Origin: Vitis vinifera
Taxonomy: Eukaryota; Streptophyta; Magnoliopsida; Vitales; Vitaceae
Direction of reading: 5' to 3'
NCBI RefSeq assembly: GCF_030704535.1
Contig: NC_081815.1
Span: forward strand, 6,396,501 to 6,460,500
Length of the DNA stretch: 64,000 nucleotides
Below, piece by piece: positions 1-11,820 of the stretch (position 1 is the first letter of the stretch; every line of letters begins with the position of its first letter). Under the pieces are notes generated by a model that was given only the letters and a program-made list of their open reading frames with translations, was not told the DNA's origin and did not search any database. The translations under genes were made by a program, and so were the position numbers.

Positions 1-780
1 ACTTAGTTTTGAAGTTCATTTAACATTCTATTAAAAAAAGTCAGTTGCACTCTAATATCTTAAATCATTACATAGAGATAAGAATTAATCAAATCCAATT
101 TAATTAATTCTTTTGGTCCAAGATCTACTATTTACTATATGTTAACTCTCTATAAATTCAAGTTTATAATCTAATGATGTAGATAATATTATCTTTTCAA
201 GATCACCTCTACAATAATTGAATCTCAAATCCTCTTAATATGTGATTAATTGATATACTCTAATCCACAAAAGGCATATATCAAATTTCACTTAAGAAAT
301 TACTAAGACACCATAGATTTCGTAATCACAAGTCCTTAGGATCACTTAAGGGGATATACCATCTCAAACCTATGAGATATCACAGTGTCTATCTTGAGAA
401 TACTTATTGTCACCTACCTTAAACAACAATAGTTCAATCTATAGGGAATATATGATTATCTTAGAGTCTCACCAATAGATTAAAGTCATTGAAAACCTCG
501 ACACGAGTTCAATATTCTCTCAAGATTAAGAGTTCATACAACATAGTAGCTTGGTGAATCATGAATACCTAATAGCTAAATCACGATTCATCATAGACTT
601 TATCCAATGTGTAATCATACATACTAATGCACTCACCATGGGAAAATCATTTCAATGACCAAGACAAGTTATTCCACCAAATGAAAAATCAATATTCTAA
701 CTTTTTTACATCATGTCTTACTTTTAAAGGTTCTATCCTAATAATTTTGCACATACTAAATTATTTTTTCTACCTTTAAG
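1..780 (-). repeat. LTR-like repeat segment, copy 1 (partial)
   Basis: This stretch is recognisably related to 7,440-8,400. Both share the same order of short blocks, for example the run reading 'agtagcttggtgaat' (about 546 and 7,972) and 'tccaatgtgta' (about 604 and 8,033), with many substitutions and small indels between them. In copy 2 the TATA-like and leader-like sequences read on the minus strand, so I infer minus orientation for both. No open frame is present. The most likely source is an old LTR retrotransposon; the copy is cut off by the window edge, so ends cannot be defined. Confidence 0.5.
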
Positions 781-1431
781 GAGGGGCTTCTAAATTTTAT
801 GCTTTAAAATATGATCAAGATACAAAAGGACATGACTAATTTTTTTTGGGATAATCTTACTTTCAAACTTTGGTTCGCTATTTGAGGTAATGTTACTACT
901 ACTTTGAAACATTGAACATGTCAAAATAACTTCTTTTTTTAATTTTATTTTTTATAACATGGGCTTTGGATAATGAGATAATGTTATAATTTGACCTTTA
1001 TTAAGATCTTGGAACACAAGGCCCGTGCTCCATTATCAATCAACAACATCCACACAACACTTGGAATAACTCCTTAATGATAACATGCTGGAAATAGAAC
1101 ATCAACTTGTATAGTCAAGCTCTCGACTAACAATGGCTCCATACATGGTTTTTAGATATTGAGGAGGGGGATAACACTTGGTGGGGACCAGCAGTCGATG
1201 GAAAATTCTCACTTGTTGTGCTTACCAAAGTAGGAGTCCCAAAAAGTAAATTAATAAAACAAATGAATTTTGTTTTATTGATTAGACCATGAAAATGTTG
1301 GGACACTAGAGCAATACCAAGCTAGATGTTGGAACAAAGGTATTTTCAATTGGTTTTTCATTGACTATTCACACATTCTTATTATTAGGAAACCTAGATT
1401 GCTTCATTTCTTGGCTTCGAATAACATAGGG
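781..1431. other. Non-coding DNA between repeat segments
   Basis: No convincing reading frame, RNA gene or defined repeat was seen. It ends in the TAGGG at 1,427-1,431 that is the left copy of the target-site duplication of the next element. It is probably also decayed transposon DNA, because the flanking segments on both sides are related LTR-like sequence. Confidence 0.3.
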
Positions 1432-2129
1432 TGTAACACCCCAAAATTTACTCTAGGGTTAAAATAATAAATCACAAGTAATTAATTAATTAATTAAACT
1501 CATTAAGGGTGAAAGGTCCTTTTACAATTAATAATCTTAGGTATAAATTAGATTTTCCTCTTGCTTTCTTTATTCAAAAACCCTATCAACCAAAATTAGA
1601 GAATTGGAGATCGTAGGGTTCAAGAGTTAGAAGTTCAGAGTTTGAAGTTCAGATTTTTTCAAGTAAGATTTTAACCTTAAATTAATATATTATATTCATT
1701 AGTTGGTTCTGAACATGCTAAATATTCTAAAATTTTTAAATTTAGATTAGGGTTAGTTTTTTTTTTTTTTTAATTTGTTTTAATATCAAAATATTGGAAA
1801 TTTAAGATTATGGGTTGATTCATTGTTGGAAATAGGGAAATCTTAAGTTTGTAGATGAAAAAAAAAAATCTTTGGAAGATTTCGATTTAGGCTAGGGTTA
1901 ATCTATTTAAGATTTTTAGGTCAAAATATTGAAATTATGAATATAGGTTGTTTCATTGATGAAAATAAGGAAATTCAAAATTCCTTAAATGAATAGATCT
2001 AAGTAATGAAATTTAAAAAATTAAATGAGTAAATAAATATATGATTATATGTGGCTTAAGGGATTGGAAAATATTAGGAAGAAAAAATTATAAGATTTCA
2101 ATGTATTGAGTGATTTCTAAAAATATATA

Positions 2130-5103
2130 TGTGGACCCGCATTTTTCACGTGCGTCCCCACTCGATCGGCGAGACTCGCATTTTATTTGTGAAAATTTGA
2201 TTTTTTTTTTTTTTAAAAAGTTGGAGTCGCCACTTACTTTATTTTTATTTTAAAGGGAAAATAAAATAAGAAAGAAAAACCCTAAAAATGACTCCATAAT
2301 TTTTGGAAAAAGGCATGTCTTTGAAAAACCTGAGTCTAAATCCGGGGATCATGTTACCTATTGGGAAGGTACCTTTAAAAGGTAGCATCCCTTTAAACCC
2401 TATAAAGGTCTCTACTGACAATGTTAAGGGAAGTGTGGCCATTAATCAGTTAATTATGGATACTTAAGTAGGCTAGGTGATTTCAAATATTGCATGCCTA
2501 ACAAGAAAACAAACCATAAGAGAGAGTCGAAGTACGTACTTGAACCGCTCTTCAAGCGGTATCATAAAACATAAGAGATTAGTGTATAAATATATCACAC
2601 AACATATGTCTTATCCGAGCAAATCAAGTATATATTTAAACACCCAAGAATCACATCCTGCATGGATATAGTCACCAATGGCATACATGCCCAATAGAGT
2701 TCTCGAAAAGAAAGATGAGAAGGAGCGTACCTGGATAGCAGGCTAAAACGCCTTTATGGGGAGCAAGGTTAGCCCAATAACAAATATACAACAAATTCAA
2801 GCATATCTCCAAGAGGAATCAAAATTAATTAAATACCAAACAATCATCTTTAAAATCAATATTAGTGAAGATATCAAGAATGTAGGACCACCCACCAAAG
2901 TCCATATTACTTTTGCATGAATTGGTTCAATGAATTCCATTGTTTGGAATCATGAAGTTTGTTCATGCTTGGGAAAATAAAAAAAAATCAGTTGAAAATC
3001 AAATAAAATAGTGAAAACGCGTGCCGGAAGGAAAATGGCAGCAAGAGTGTGTTAGAATATGGATTTTATACCTAGAAAGGACCTAAGATGAATTTTTCAA
3101 AGCCAGGAATGTTTAGTTGAATAATGGTTCAAAAATTCAATTTAAAACGATAAGTTCCCAATCAAAGAAGAGAATAAAGGAGAAGTTGGGACGTTGGCTG
3201 GATAGAATTGCGGCTGTGAGATATCCAGGTGGAATGGGATGTCGGCCGGATAGAATGGCGACTGTGAGACATCTGGATGGAATGGGATATCGGCCGGATG
3301 GAATGGTGGCTGTGGGACATCCGGGTGGAATGGGATATCGGCCGGGTAGAATGGCGGTTGTGGGACATCTGGGTGGAATGGGATATTGGCCGGATGGAAT
3401 GGCGGCTGTGAGACATCCGGGTCGAATGGGATATTGGCCGGATGGAATGGCGGCTATGAGACATCAGGGGTGGAATGGGATATTGGCCGGATGTAATTGC
3501 GATTGTGAGACATCCGGGCGGAATGGGATATTGGCCGGATGGAATGACGGCTGTGAGACATCCGGGCGGAATGGGATATTGGCCGGATGGAATGGTGGCT
3601 ATGAGACATCCGGGTGGAATGGGATATTGGCCGGATGTAATGGCGGCTGTGAGACATCCGGGCGGAATGGGATATTGGCCGGATAGAATTGAGAATTTCC
3701 GTCCGGGTGGAATGCGCGATGCCATAAACTAAGAACCCTCAAGAACTATGGTAACCCCTACGTCTGTTTAACTCCACGAAAACTCGTTTTACACAGCCTT
3801 TACCAATTTCCCAACTTTCTCGGAATGCTCATGGTCTCCATATCCGAGAATACCAAGGTAAAGAAGGGAAAGAAACGTAGATACAGAAGCACGCAAAAAA
3901 AAAAAAGAAAAAAAAAAAGAAACAGGGGGAAAGGAGACAGTCGGTGGGTATTTTAAAGCCAGATTGGAACATAAATGGGGCAAAACCCATAGCATCAAAT
4001 TCAAAAGCAAACTTACATTCAAGTTGCTTTCGGATGGAACCAAAGACGTTAAAAAGAATATTAAAATAGCATAAACATGCAAGCAAACCAGTCTCAATTA
4101 ATCAAATTGTGGCCCTTGAGTCCACACCAAACGACAAGAATGAATCTTCAGAAAACTAAGAAGTCAGGAAAGATTGAAATTAAATGGTGATATAGCAAAA
4201 ATCCGGAAACATACCTGTATGTTCTCCTCTCCAATTGCTTAGTTCCAGGCTGCTGCACCTTTTCCTGACTGAGAAATTTATTCCCCAAACCTTTTTCCGT
4301 CCACCAATCTTCTCCCCTCTATACGTATTCCAAGTCTCTCTCTACTATGCCTCATTTCAGACGATCCTCTCCTGCGCCTCCCTCACAATCCAAAAGAATC
4401 TCTACTTCCTTTTCTTCCCTCACATATATATCTTACCCCCTAAAACCTAAATCTCCCTAAAAAAAGGCAAATTATCCTATTTTCTCTCTTCTTTTCTCCT
4501 TATCCTTTTTTAAATCTTCCAATTCAAAAGCAATCTTCCCAATTTCAAATTCCTCTCCAAAACCTTCCAAGGAGAGTCCCACCTTCCTTAAACTCCAATA
4601 GTAAGTTTCCTTGCAAAAACGTGGAATTTTTGAAGTTAAATAATTGAATGAATAGATAAGTAAGTAAATAAATTAGGAAATGGCAAAAAGTAAATGATAA
4701 TCACAAAACTAAAAAAATAAAAATAAAAATAAACCAATAAACAAAAGTCGAGCCCAAAATCCATGTAACCATGCAAGTCATACAAGTCACGCTAAAAATG
4801 CAATCATGCCAACATGCCAAAAAATTACTTAAAAGGTGACCTAAGTGGGCCTAAGTGAGCCTAAGTGTATCTAAATAGGCTTAGGGTGCCTAAATGGGTC
4901 AAGGGTGTCTAAGTGAAGTCTAGTCTAAATCAAGACTACCGAAGATCACAATAAAGGGTCGGATAATCCCTTAACCAAAGTCTCCGAGGTGACTTAGAAA
5001 ATAGTAAGTCGTACGAGTAGTAATGGGCCACCAAGGAACTACCGTGGAGCACTGGAAGTGAATTTAAAGATATGTGCTAAATGGACAAAATTGAGGGTCT
5101 ACA
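2130..5103. mobile_element. Nested LTR-type element (probable solo LTR)
   Basis: It starts TGTGGACCC and ends GGGTCTACA, inverted-repeat termini typical of another family of plant Gypsy LTRs. The flanks are atata (2,125-2,129) and gtata (5,104-5,108), a 4-of-5 match to a target-site duplication. The inside has short frames only, the 48-bp minisatellite at about 3,195-3,700, and no pol motifs. It lies wholly inside the 1,432-6,813 element, so it is the younger insertion. A complete element with both LTRs was not found, so a solo LTR is the simplest reading. Confidence 0.55.
3195..3700 (+). repeat. 48-bp minisatellite, about 10 copies
   Basis: Units of 48 bp follow one another, each with a GGAATGGCGGCTGTGAGACA-like half and a GGAATGGGATATTGGCCGG-like half. 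The two halves share GGAATGG, so the unit probably grew from a shorter repeat. One unit is 49 bp (near 3,470). Because 48 is a multiple of three, long frames stay open on both strands across the array (189 and 187 codons), giving 16-residue periodic peptides. I treat these as by-products of the repeat and not as genes. Confidence 0.9.
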
Positions 5104-5765
5104 GTATAATAATAATAATAAATAGGTTTTGAGATAGTGTGCACAGTGACCATAAATAAATAAATAAATAAATAATGCGTGTGTATGGAAGAATGATGAA
5201 TGATGAAAATAATAATAAAGAGGCATGCACGTGGAGTGTGTGAGTGGGTGGATGCTATATACATATTTATTTATATTACATTGGTGGTTGTGTGAGTGTT
5301 ATGCTAGTTGTGTTTGAAAAATATGAAAGTGGTAGAATAAACTATGTATAAATAAACAAGGTGAAGTACAAATTAGTTAAATTTATAGTATTATAATTAG
5401 ATTAATGATAAATATTAAGTTAATAAGTAACATAAAATTTAATTAGTGAAATAAATTGTAGTTTAATTAAATTATGTTGTGTCTCAAGAAATAAATTGAA
5501 AATAAAATTTAAGTTTTATATGAATTAGAAATTTATTAATTTTTCTAAAATAGGAATAGATTAAATTATCTTTCATAATTAAACACATTAATTTGAATAC
5601 CTACAATTTTAAGATTGTCAAACCTATAATTTTAGATAAATAGTAATGATTATTTCTCTTATACTTTGTTAGGTGAAGAGTAGATTTTCCAGAATTATTT
5701 TTCTCCAAAGTTTTTGTGGACTTATTTTGAGATAAGGGAAATTGATACATATTTTGAAAAAGAAA

Positions 5766-5767
<2 letters not shown>

Positions 5768-5811
<44 letters not shown>
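5768..5811. repeat. (TA)n microsatellite
   Basis: An uninterrupted run of about 20 TA units inside the outer LTR-type element. Similar AT runs are at about 9,966-10,025, 15,806-15,828, 20,906-20,926 and 31,838-31,872. Confidence 0.9.
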
Positions 5812-5817
<6 letters not shown>

Positions 5818-6818
5818 TGAAATGTGTAATTTTTAATTTTGTTTTTAAGCATGGATCAAATATATTTTTGTATGGAAAAATGTATTATAATATTTATTTT
5901 GTTTATATCAAAATACTTGGGGATTTTCCACTTTTATAAGTTGGAATAAATAAAATAAAGAATTTGACTCTGGTTTGTTTGACCCTTGTCAACGTGATAT
6001 AATAGTTGATTTTTTTTTGCCCTTGTCAATAGGATATAATAGTTGACCTTTACATTTTTATGGTAAGAAATATAATTAATTTGAACCCCAACCTCTAGGG
6101 GTTTGGTTAGAGTTTACTAGTACTAGCAGTGTTTGATTCTGTCCACCTTAAAAGGAACATTTGAGGCTAACCACCTATTTATAAAGTCCCACTTAAATGG
6201 GCACTATTTGCTATTTGATAACCATAGTGAAAACAATTGAAATGTATTTGATTTGAAATGGATATGAAATGATTTATATATATATGAAAATGTTTATTGA
6301 ACTGTTTAAATGCATTAACATGTTTAATTCAAAAGTTTTATAAATAGGGTATATATGTTATATCTCCTATTTGTAATTATAATTGAAAATATTTGATTCA
6401 TGAAACTGTGTTAATATTCCTTATTGGGCTTTGAGTTCATCCCCCTTTGTTGATAACTTTTCAAGTACCCTCAGTTCGGGTGAGGAGTGACGGTTAGGAG
6501 GGGAAATTGGCTTGTTAGGACTTTTGTCAAAACTCTCTTTATTTTGAGCATTGTTTAGATGTTAAAATTTATTTTTCATTAAAATTATTTAAGTTTGGAG
6601 TTATTTGGACAACAACACTTGGTTTGATGTGTTAATTTCAAAAATTGTTATATGGAGTTTTAAAAATTTTTGTTCTACTACTCTAAACAGGAATTTGGTA
6701 ATTGGTAATTTTTCAGTTACAATACGAATGTTTGTGTTGTTTCCACTTTGAGCCTTTGGGCTTGAGATGTGAAATGACTATCATGCCCTTGAAATGGATT
6801 TTGGGGCATAACATAGGG

Positions 6819-8400
6819 TGCATGTATCCTGTCCTAGGATTCTTTATATCTATAGCAATGGAAAAATATGGCATCTAAAACCAATAATGAACATAAATCT
6901 AGAAATATAAACTCAAACTCATAATCTGGATGTTCCCAAATTGAATATATTCAATGAAAATGTCGAAACCACAATAGTCGCCATATAACTCATCTACCCA
7001 AAGGTCTTCCACTTGATCACTCGCTTCATTGATCCTAGCAAGAGAGAAAAATGGACCTCTCTTGAGGATAACTAAGGTTTTCTCTCACTCGCTCTAGAAA
7101 ATGATGATGAAAGTGTCAAAGGCCTCAACCCTAAACCCTAAACCCTTATAGAGGTTTATATAAGGCTTCTTATAGGCCTAAGTAACTGGAGCCTAAATTG
7201 GGCTTGTGTCACATAATCTAACCTACTTGGGTCCTAATTAATTAATTATTTTTAATAGATTTTAATAAATTAATCAGCCCAAATCATCAATCTAGAAAGA
7301 CTATTCATAAGATCTAGTACAACTTTGCATTCTTACTAAAGTATTTTTATGCAACTTATGAACTACAAATCGAAATCTCTCAAATAAAATGTATCACCAT
7401 GAACTAAGAGCTCAAGTGGGGGCCACTGGGACTCATAGAAACAACTAGCTCCTCAAAATCCAATTCTGAAGTTGACTCAATATTCCACTAAAGAGAATCA
7501 ATTATACTCTAGTATCTTATGAAATTACAATGAGACAAAACTTAGGTTAGTGATCAACTATTTATTGCATGTAGACTCCTCATAAACTAATATTTATAAT
7601 TTAACTGGGCAGTACTATCAACCCATCAAGATTACTTCTTCAATTCTTGAGTTACAAATCTTTTTATTATGTGATTAACTGACATACTTTAACTCATAAA
7701 GAACATATGTGAAATTCCACTTAAGAAATTATTATAGCCACAAATTTCATGATCACATGTCCTTAAGATTACCTAAGGAGACACGTTGTTTCAATCTCAT
7801 GAGATATCATGGTATCTCTATCGAAAATACTTATTGCTACCAACTTTCATTAATAATAATTCAATTTATAAGGAATATATGACCACTTTAGTGTCTCACT
7901 TATAAGTCAAGGCTTTATGTTGATTTCAAACAAGTTCAACATCCTATCAAGATTGAGAGTCTATGCAACATAGTAGCTTGGTGAATTATGATAACATGAT
8001 AACCTTACATCATAATTCACTCTAAGTTTTGTCCAATGTGTAAACCATATACAATAGTGCACTCATCATGAGAACCTCATCCTGACAGCTAAGATAAGTC
8101 ATCATTTCAATTGGAAGGTAATACGTTATAATATCTATTGCATTGCCTAAGTTCATGAACCAATTGTGAATAACTTATCATTTTGCAAGGAAAACATAAT
8201 TTATATTTTATATACAACTCTTAATGCACCTAAGTCATGTACAATGCAAGCGATATGGATTTGAATGCTTATATCAATATCAATGTAAAAGTGGATAATA
8301 AATGGAAGGTCAAGTCTAACTTTATTACATTATGTTTTGCTTTGAAGGGTTATATCCTAAATATTATTCTAAATAAGCCCCCATTGATCATTTACATTGA
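6819..8400 (-). repeat. LTR-like repeat segment, copy 2
   Basis: The part from about 7,440 is related to 1-780. Read on the minus strand it carries TATATAAACCTCTATAAG (about 7,147-7,164) followed by a run of CCCTAAA-type repeats (7,128-7,146 on +), which resembles an LTR promoter and leader. There is no coding capacity beyond short frames. I infer the remains of a minus-oriented LTR retrotransposon whose ends I could not fix. Confidence 0.45.
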
Positions 8401-9930
8401 TACTATGAAGACTTTGGTGTTGGTTAGGATAACGACTCCATCCAACCATTGATGTTGTACTCAATACTAAGAGTTTTATAGAGCAGAGAGCTAGTGGGAT
8501 ACAAACGATTAATAACCTAACCATAATAATTTCCTTAATGATATTGAACTAACTCCAATACATTGATCAGACTATTCCACTCTATCATGCAATGAATAGG
8601 AGTTTTGTAGGATTGGAATTACTTTAGAATTTTATGAGAGACTAATTTTATAAGAGAGACGACTCATTGATTTAAAGGAAGAATATAGGAACAAATAGAT
8701 GGATATTCGTATATTGCTGACTTGTGATTGACCTAAACTAATCCTACTTCTACATGATAGAAAATACGACCATGTTTTGTAGTAAAAGGAAAACAGAGAT
8801 GTAGAGTTGGTTAGGTTTATGGAGTTCCATCTCTTTCGATATTTTCTTATTATTTATAGTGATAACCTCTCTTTCATTTGTTGCTAATTTTAACCTATGA
8901 GATTATTGCTTGAAATTGATTATAGCCTTGATGTTTTCCTCTTGATTATTGTTTACTTCCTTAAACTATTAGTTTCCTTTAATTGGAAGCCTCTTTCCTT
9001 TTGCTCTTAGATTACATTCAACATAGTAATCATGTGGTCTTGGAATTGACCATAGTTTTATTATGGCAATGTGTCTTTACATGTAATGTCTCTTGAGTTT
9101 GCTATCCCTTATTGACCCCTAATCTACTTCCCTTTCCTTTTAATCCTCTTAAATTTTTAATTCGAACTTTCATCTCCCAGTTTCTAATGGCCATGTTTTC
9201 ATGAACTCCCACATTGTCATTAACATGACCATTTTTTTTTCTGCTTTTTTTTCCCTTTCTTTTTATCATTATTCCTCAATTTAGTTGCACCACATGGGTT
9301 GGTCCATTTAACACCCAAACAAACGCTCACGTTATATGGCCTCTTGATTTTTTATTTATTCTTTTATTTTGGTTGATTTGACAATAAAATGATAAAATTT
9401 CACCAATTAGTTGATTTAGTAAAATTGATACACTTATAATTAAGGGGATAAAAATTTGACTCATTTTATGATACTTGTATTGCTTCAAGTGAAACTCTTA
9501 GAAGAGCCTCAAGTTGAACTTTAAGGACTTAGGTAACGCTTAGGACCTAAGGAAACAACATGTCAATGACCCTGAAGAGCATATTTGTAACCCATAAATC
9601 TCGAATAAGGGTACATACCTATTAGTAACATTTGGCAAAAAGTCTTTAACTTCTTAAGAGAATGTTCTTAGCAGGAGAAGTTATCTTTTGAGACAAAATT
9701 TAGTTATCATCACTTCTTGATGGAATTACCAAAAGTTTCTCCCGATTTATGTGAGTACGGGAAATAACGACAAAAATAACGATTATATCACGTCAACCAC
9801 ACTTCTTAAAAATGAAAAGAAGTATTGCGCAACCAAGCACTATCCAAAAAATCAGGAATAAACATAAAACAGACATTAATCCAAAAATATGATCATTATA
9901 GCTTCGATACCCTCTTCTATATATGCCAAA
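8401..9930. other. Intergenic DNA, nothing recognised
   Basis: AT-rich, with stops in all frames. No RNA gene, transposon end or promoter motif could be supported. Confidence 0.4.
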
Positions 9931-9934
9931 ACTA

Positions 9935-9970
9935 ATAAAACACGAGCCCTATAGTATTTTTTATGCGAAA

Positions 9971-10031
<61 letters not shown>

Positions 10032-10120
10032 CGTGCCCTATAGTATTCCTTATGCGAAAAACATATATATAAAAAACACGAGCCCTATAGTATTCCTTAT
10101 GCGAAAAACATATATATCAT
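9935..10120 (+). repeat. Triplicated 46-bp unit with (AT)n expansion
   Basis: Three copies begin near 9,935, 10,024 and 10,071. Each reads AAAACACG(A/T)GCCCTATAG, then TATT(T/C)(T/C)TTATGCG and AAAAACATATATAT. The first copy is followed by about 30 TA units and the others by short AT tails. It looks like slippage or unequal exchange around an AT microsatellite. Confidence 0.85.
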
Positions 10121-11740
10121 GTATATAGATATAAGAAAGGAGAAAAACGAAAAAACTGAGTGTGACGCATAAGGAAAACTACCTCTTCAACTTTATAGAA
10201 ATTAAAACTAAAATCTTAAATTACAAAAGTATAATCTTGATCATTAAAAATAAGTTAATAAGCTAAGAGGTTATTAATTTATCACTCAAATTTTTAATAA
10301 ATATACACGTAGACATATTTTATGGGATACATTTTATAGTTATGCCGCTTTTCACTAGCGTTGGAAACAAACTTTTCACTGTTGTGGGATGTTTCCAAAG
10401 CGTTTTGATATAACAAATGCGGTATCAAGAATAAAGAACCGGCACAGGGCAATGCCATGGCCATGGTAATCAACCATTCCTAAAAGACCGACCAAAAAAA
10501 GTTCTAAAATATTTAATACGAAGTTTTGCGAATAAAAATAATTTCTGGATTTATGGAAAATAAGAGATATTTTATATTAATAAGTTCAGTTTAGATATGT
10601 TAATTGATATCAATAGCTTATTTTAGTTGAATAAAAAAAATATTTTAACTTTTTTTTTATTTTGTCAAAAAATAAACACAATTGAAAATGAGTTTAGTAA
10701 TGATTTTAGGAAGTATTTTAAGTCTTTTTAATACTTGAAAAATAAAAAGTTTTAAGTCTTATAAAAACTATAAATACTTTTTAAAATTATTGTTTTCTGA
10801 TATTATATCTTATGATATTATTCTATTAATATTTTGTAATTTTATTTTTCATTTTAAAGAAATTATATTGCCTAATTTGAAAAATTTTAAGGAAAAATAA
10901 TGTCCCATTTTCCTAAAATGTCTCTAGCTTAGCAAGAATATAAATTTATTCAAAATTTTAAAAAATATAATTAGAAATTAAATCATTGAAAAGCGTCTTA
11001 ATTATGACATAAAATCATGGTAACTTTTTTTCCCTCTCATTCCATGTTTGTCTTTTTCTAATATAAGTTATTTTTAATTAAATAAAAAAATTAAAATATT
11101 TATTTATTTATTCAATAAAATAAAATAAACATCACCTCAATCTTAAAACGAGAAAGTAGGCTAATTGAGTTGATTCAAATAATTTGAATTAATATAAGGT
11201 ATTTTAAAAATAAATATAAATTAGAATAATGCTTTATTTGCCATTTATTTTATTTTCTGTTTTTTATTCAAGCTCTTGATAACTGATAAAAATGCTTAAA
11301 AGGTCAAAATATCAAAAAAAAAAAAAAAGGTATTTATTGTACTAGATTTTCACTTTTCATTAAGTTATAGGGCAACCGGGAAGAACAGTGCGAAAAAGTT
11401 TTCCTTCCAAACAAACATTAATTCAATATGGAGAGAAAAAATGGCAAAAAAGGAAAAAGCGATTTAAATTAGAACTTTCCCTGCTGTACCAATCTGGTTT
11501 CAACGGCACAGAAAGAAGGAGAGTCAAGTGCACCTCTCGGAAGGACTCGAGTCTCCTCCCGAGCCACGATCGCATCCTCCTGAGGTGTAAGTATACATGT
11601 TGTGATCACAGCGACAACGTCATCATGAGCGATCCAACGGTGGGAACCCTAGGTGTAACTGCAGTCCGGAAGGGCGCTACTTGTCCTCTCATCGTCTCTC
11701 TAATTGCCACGCTATTGACAGGTAGGAGAAGAGCAACACT
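10121..11740. other. Intergenic DNA and distal promoter of the BAG6-like gene
   Basis: AT-rich to about 11,380, then a more GC-balanced 400 bp before the TATA box at 11,751. A small foldback lies at about 10,340-10,428. A 124-codon frame at 11,388-11,762 runs into the TATA box, shows no known domain and is taken as chance. Confidence 0.4.
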
Positions 11741-11750
11741 GAGAGAGCGA

Positions 11751-11820
11751 TGCTATAAATAGGAGATGTAGAGAGAGAAAGAGAGACTAGAGAGAGAAAG
11801 AGAGAGCTGCTTTTCCAACT
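11751..11820 (+). promoter_or_regulatory. TATA box and GA-rich initiator region
   Basis: TGCTATAAATAG at 11,751-11,762 is a good plant TATA box. About 30 bp downstream comes a GA-rich run (11,770-11,808) that would be the 5' end of the transcript. The first exon is non-coding. A donor at AAAG|GTATAA (exon end about 11,947) and an acceptor TTTTCAG (exon start 13,814) define an intron of nearly 1.9 kb in the 5' leader, placed just before the start codon. Confidence 0.6.

Larger units (their letters stand above)
1432..6813. mobile_element. LTR-type element (probable solo LTR), interrupted by a second one
   Basis: The element begins TGTAACACCCCAAAAT and ends ATTTTGGGGCATAACA, which are imperfect inverted copies of each other in the TG...CA style of plant Gypsy LTRs. 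It is flanked by TAGGG at 1,427-1,431 and at 6,814-6,818, a 5-bp target-site duplication. Taking out the nested insertion (2,130-5,103) leaves about 2.4 kb with no gag or pol homology and no primer-binding site, which fits a solo LTR left after LTR-LTR recombination. The bases 'ataaca' just left of TAGGG also occur at the element's right end, so the exact boundary could move by a few bases. Confidence 0.6.

Noticed and set aside
3117..3732. Frames of 189 (+) and 187 (-) codons with 16-residue periodic peptides
   Set aside because: They are produced by the 48-bp minisatellite, whose period is a multiple of three. Both strands are open at the same place and no domain is seen.
7128..7146. CCCTAAA repeats resembling telomere sequence
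   Set aside because: Only two to three units. It lies in an LTR-like segment, next to a TATA-like motif, so it is more likely part of a promoter/leader than an interstitial telomere.
11388..11762. 124-codon frame before the BAG6-like gene
   Set aside because: It runs into the TATA box of the next gene, has no recognisable domain and mixed composition. More likely promoter DNA.
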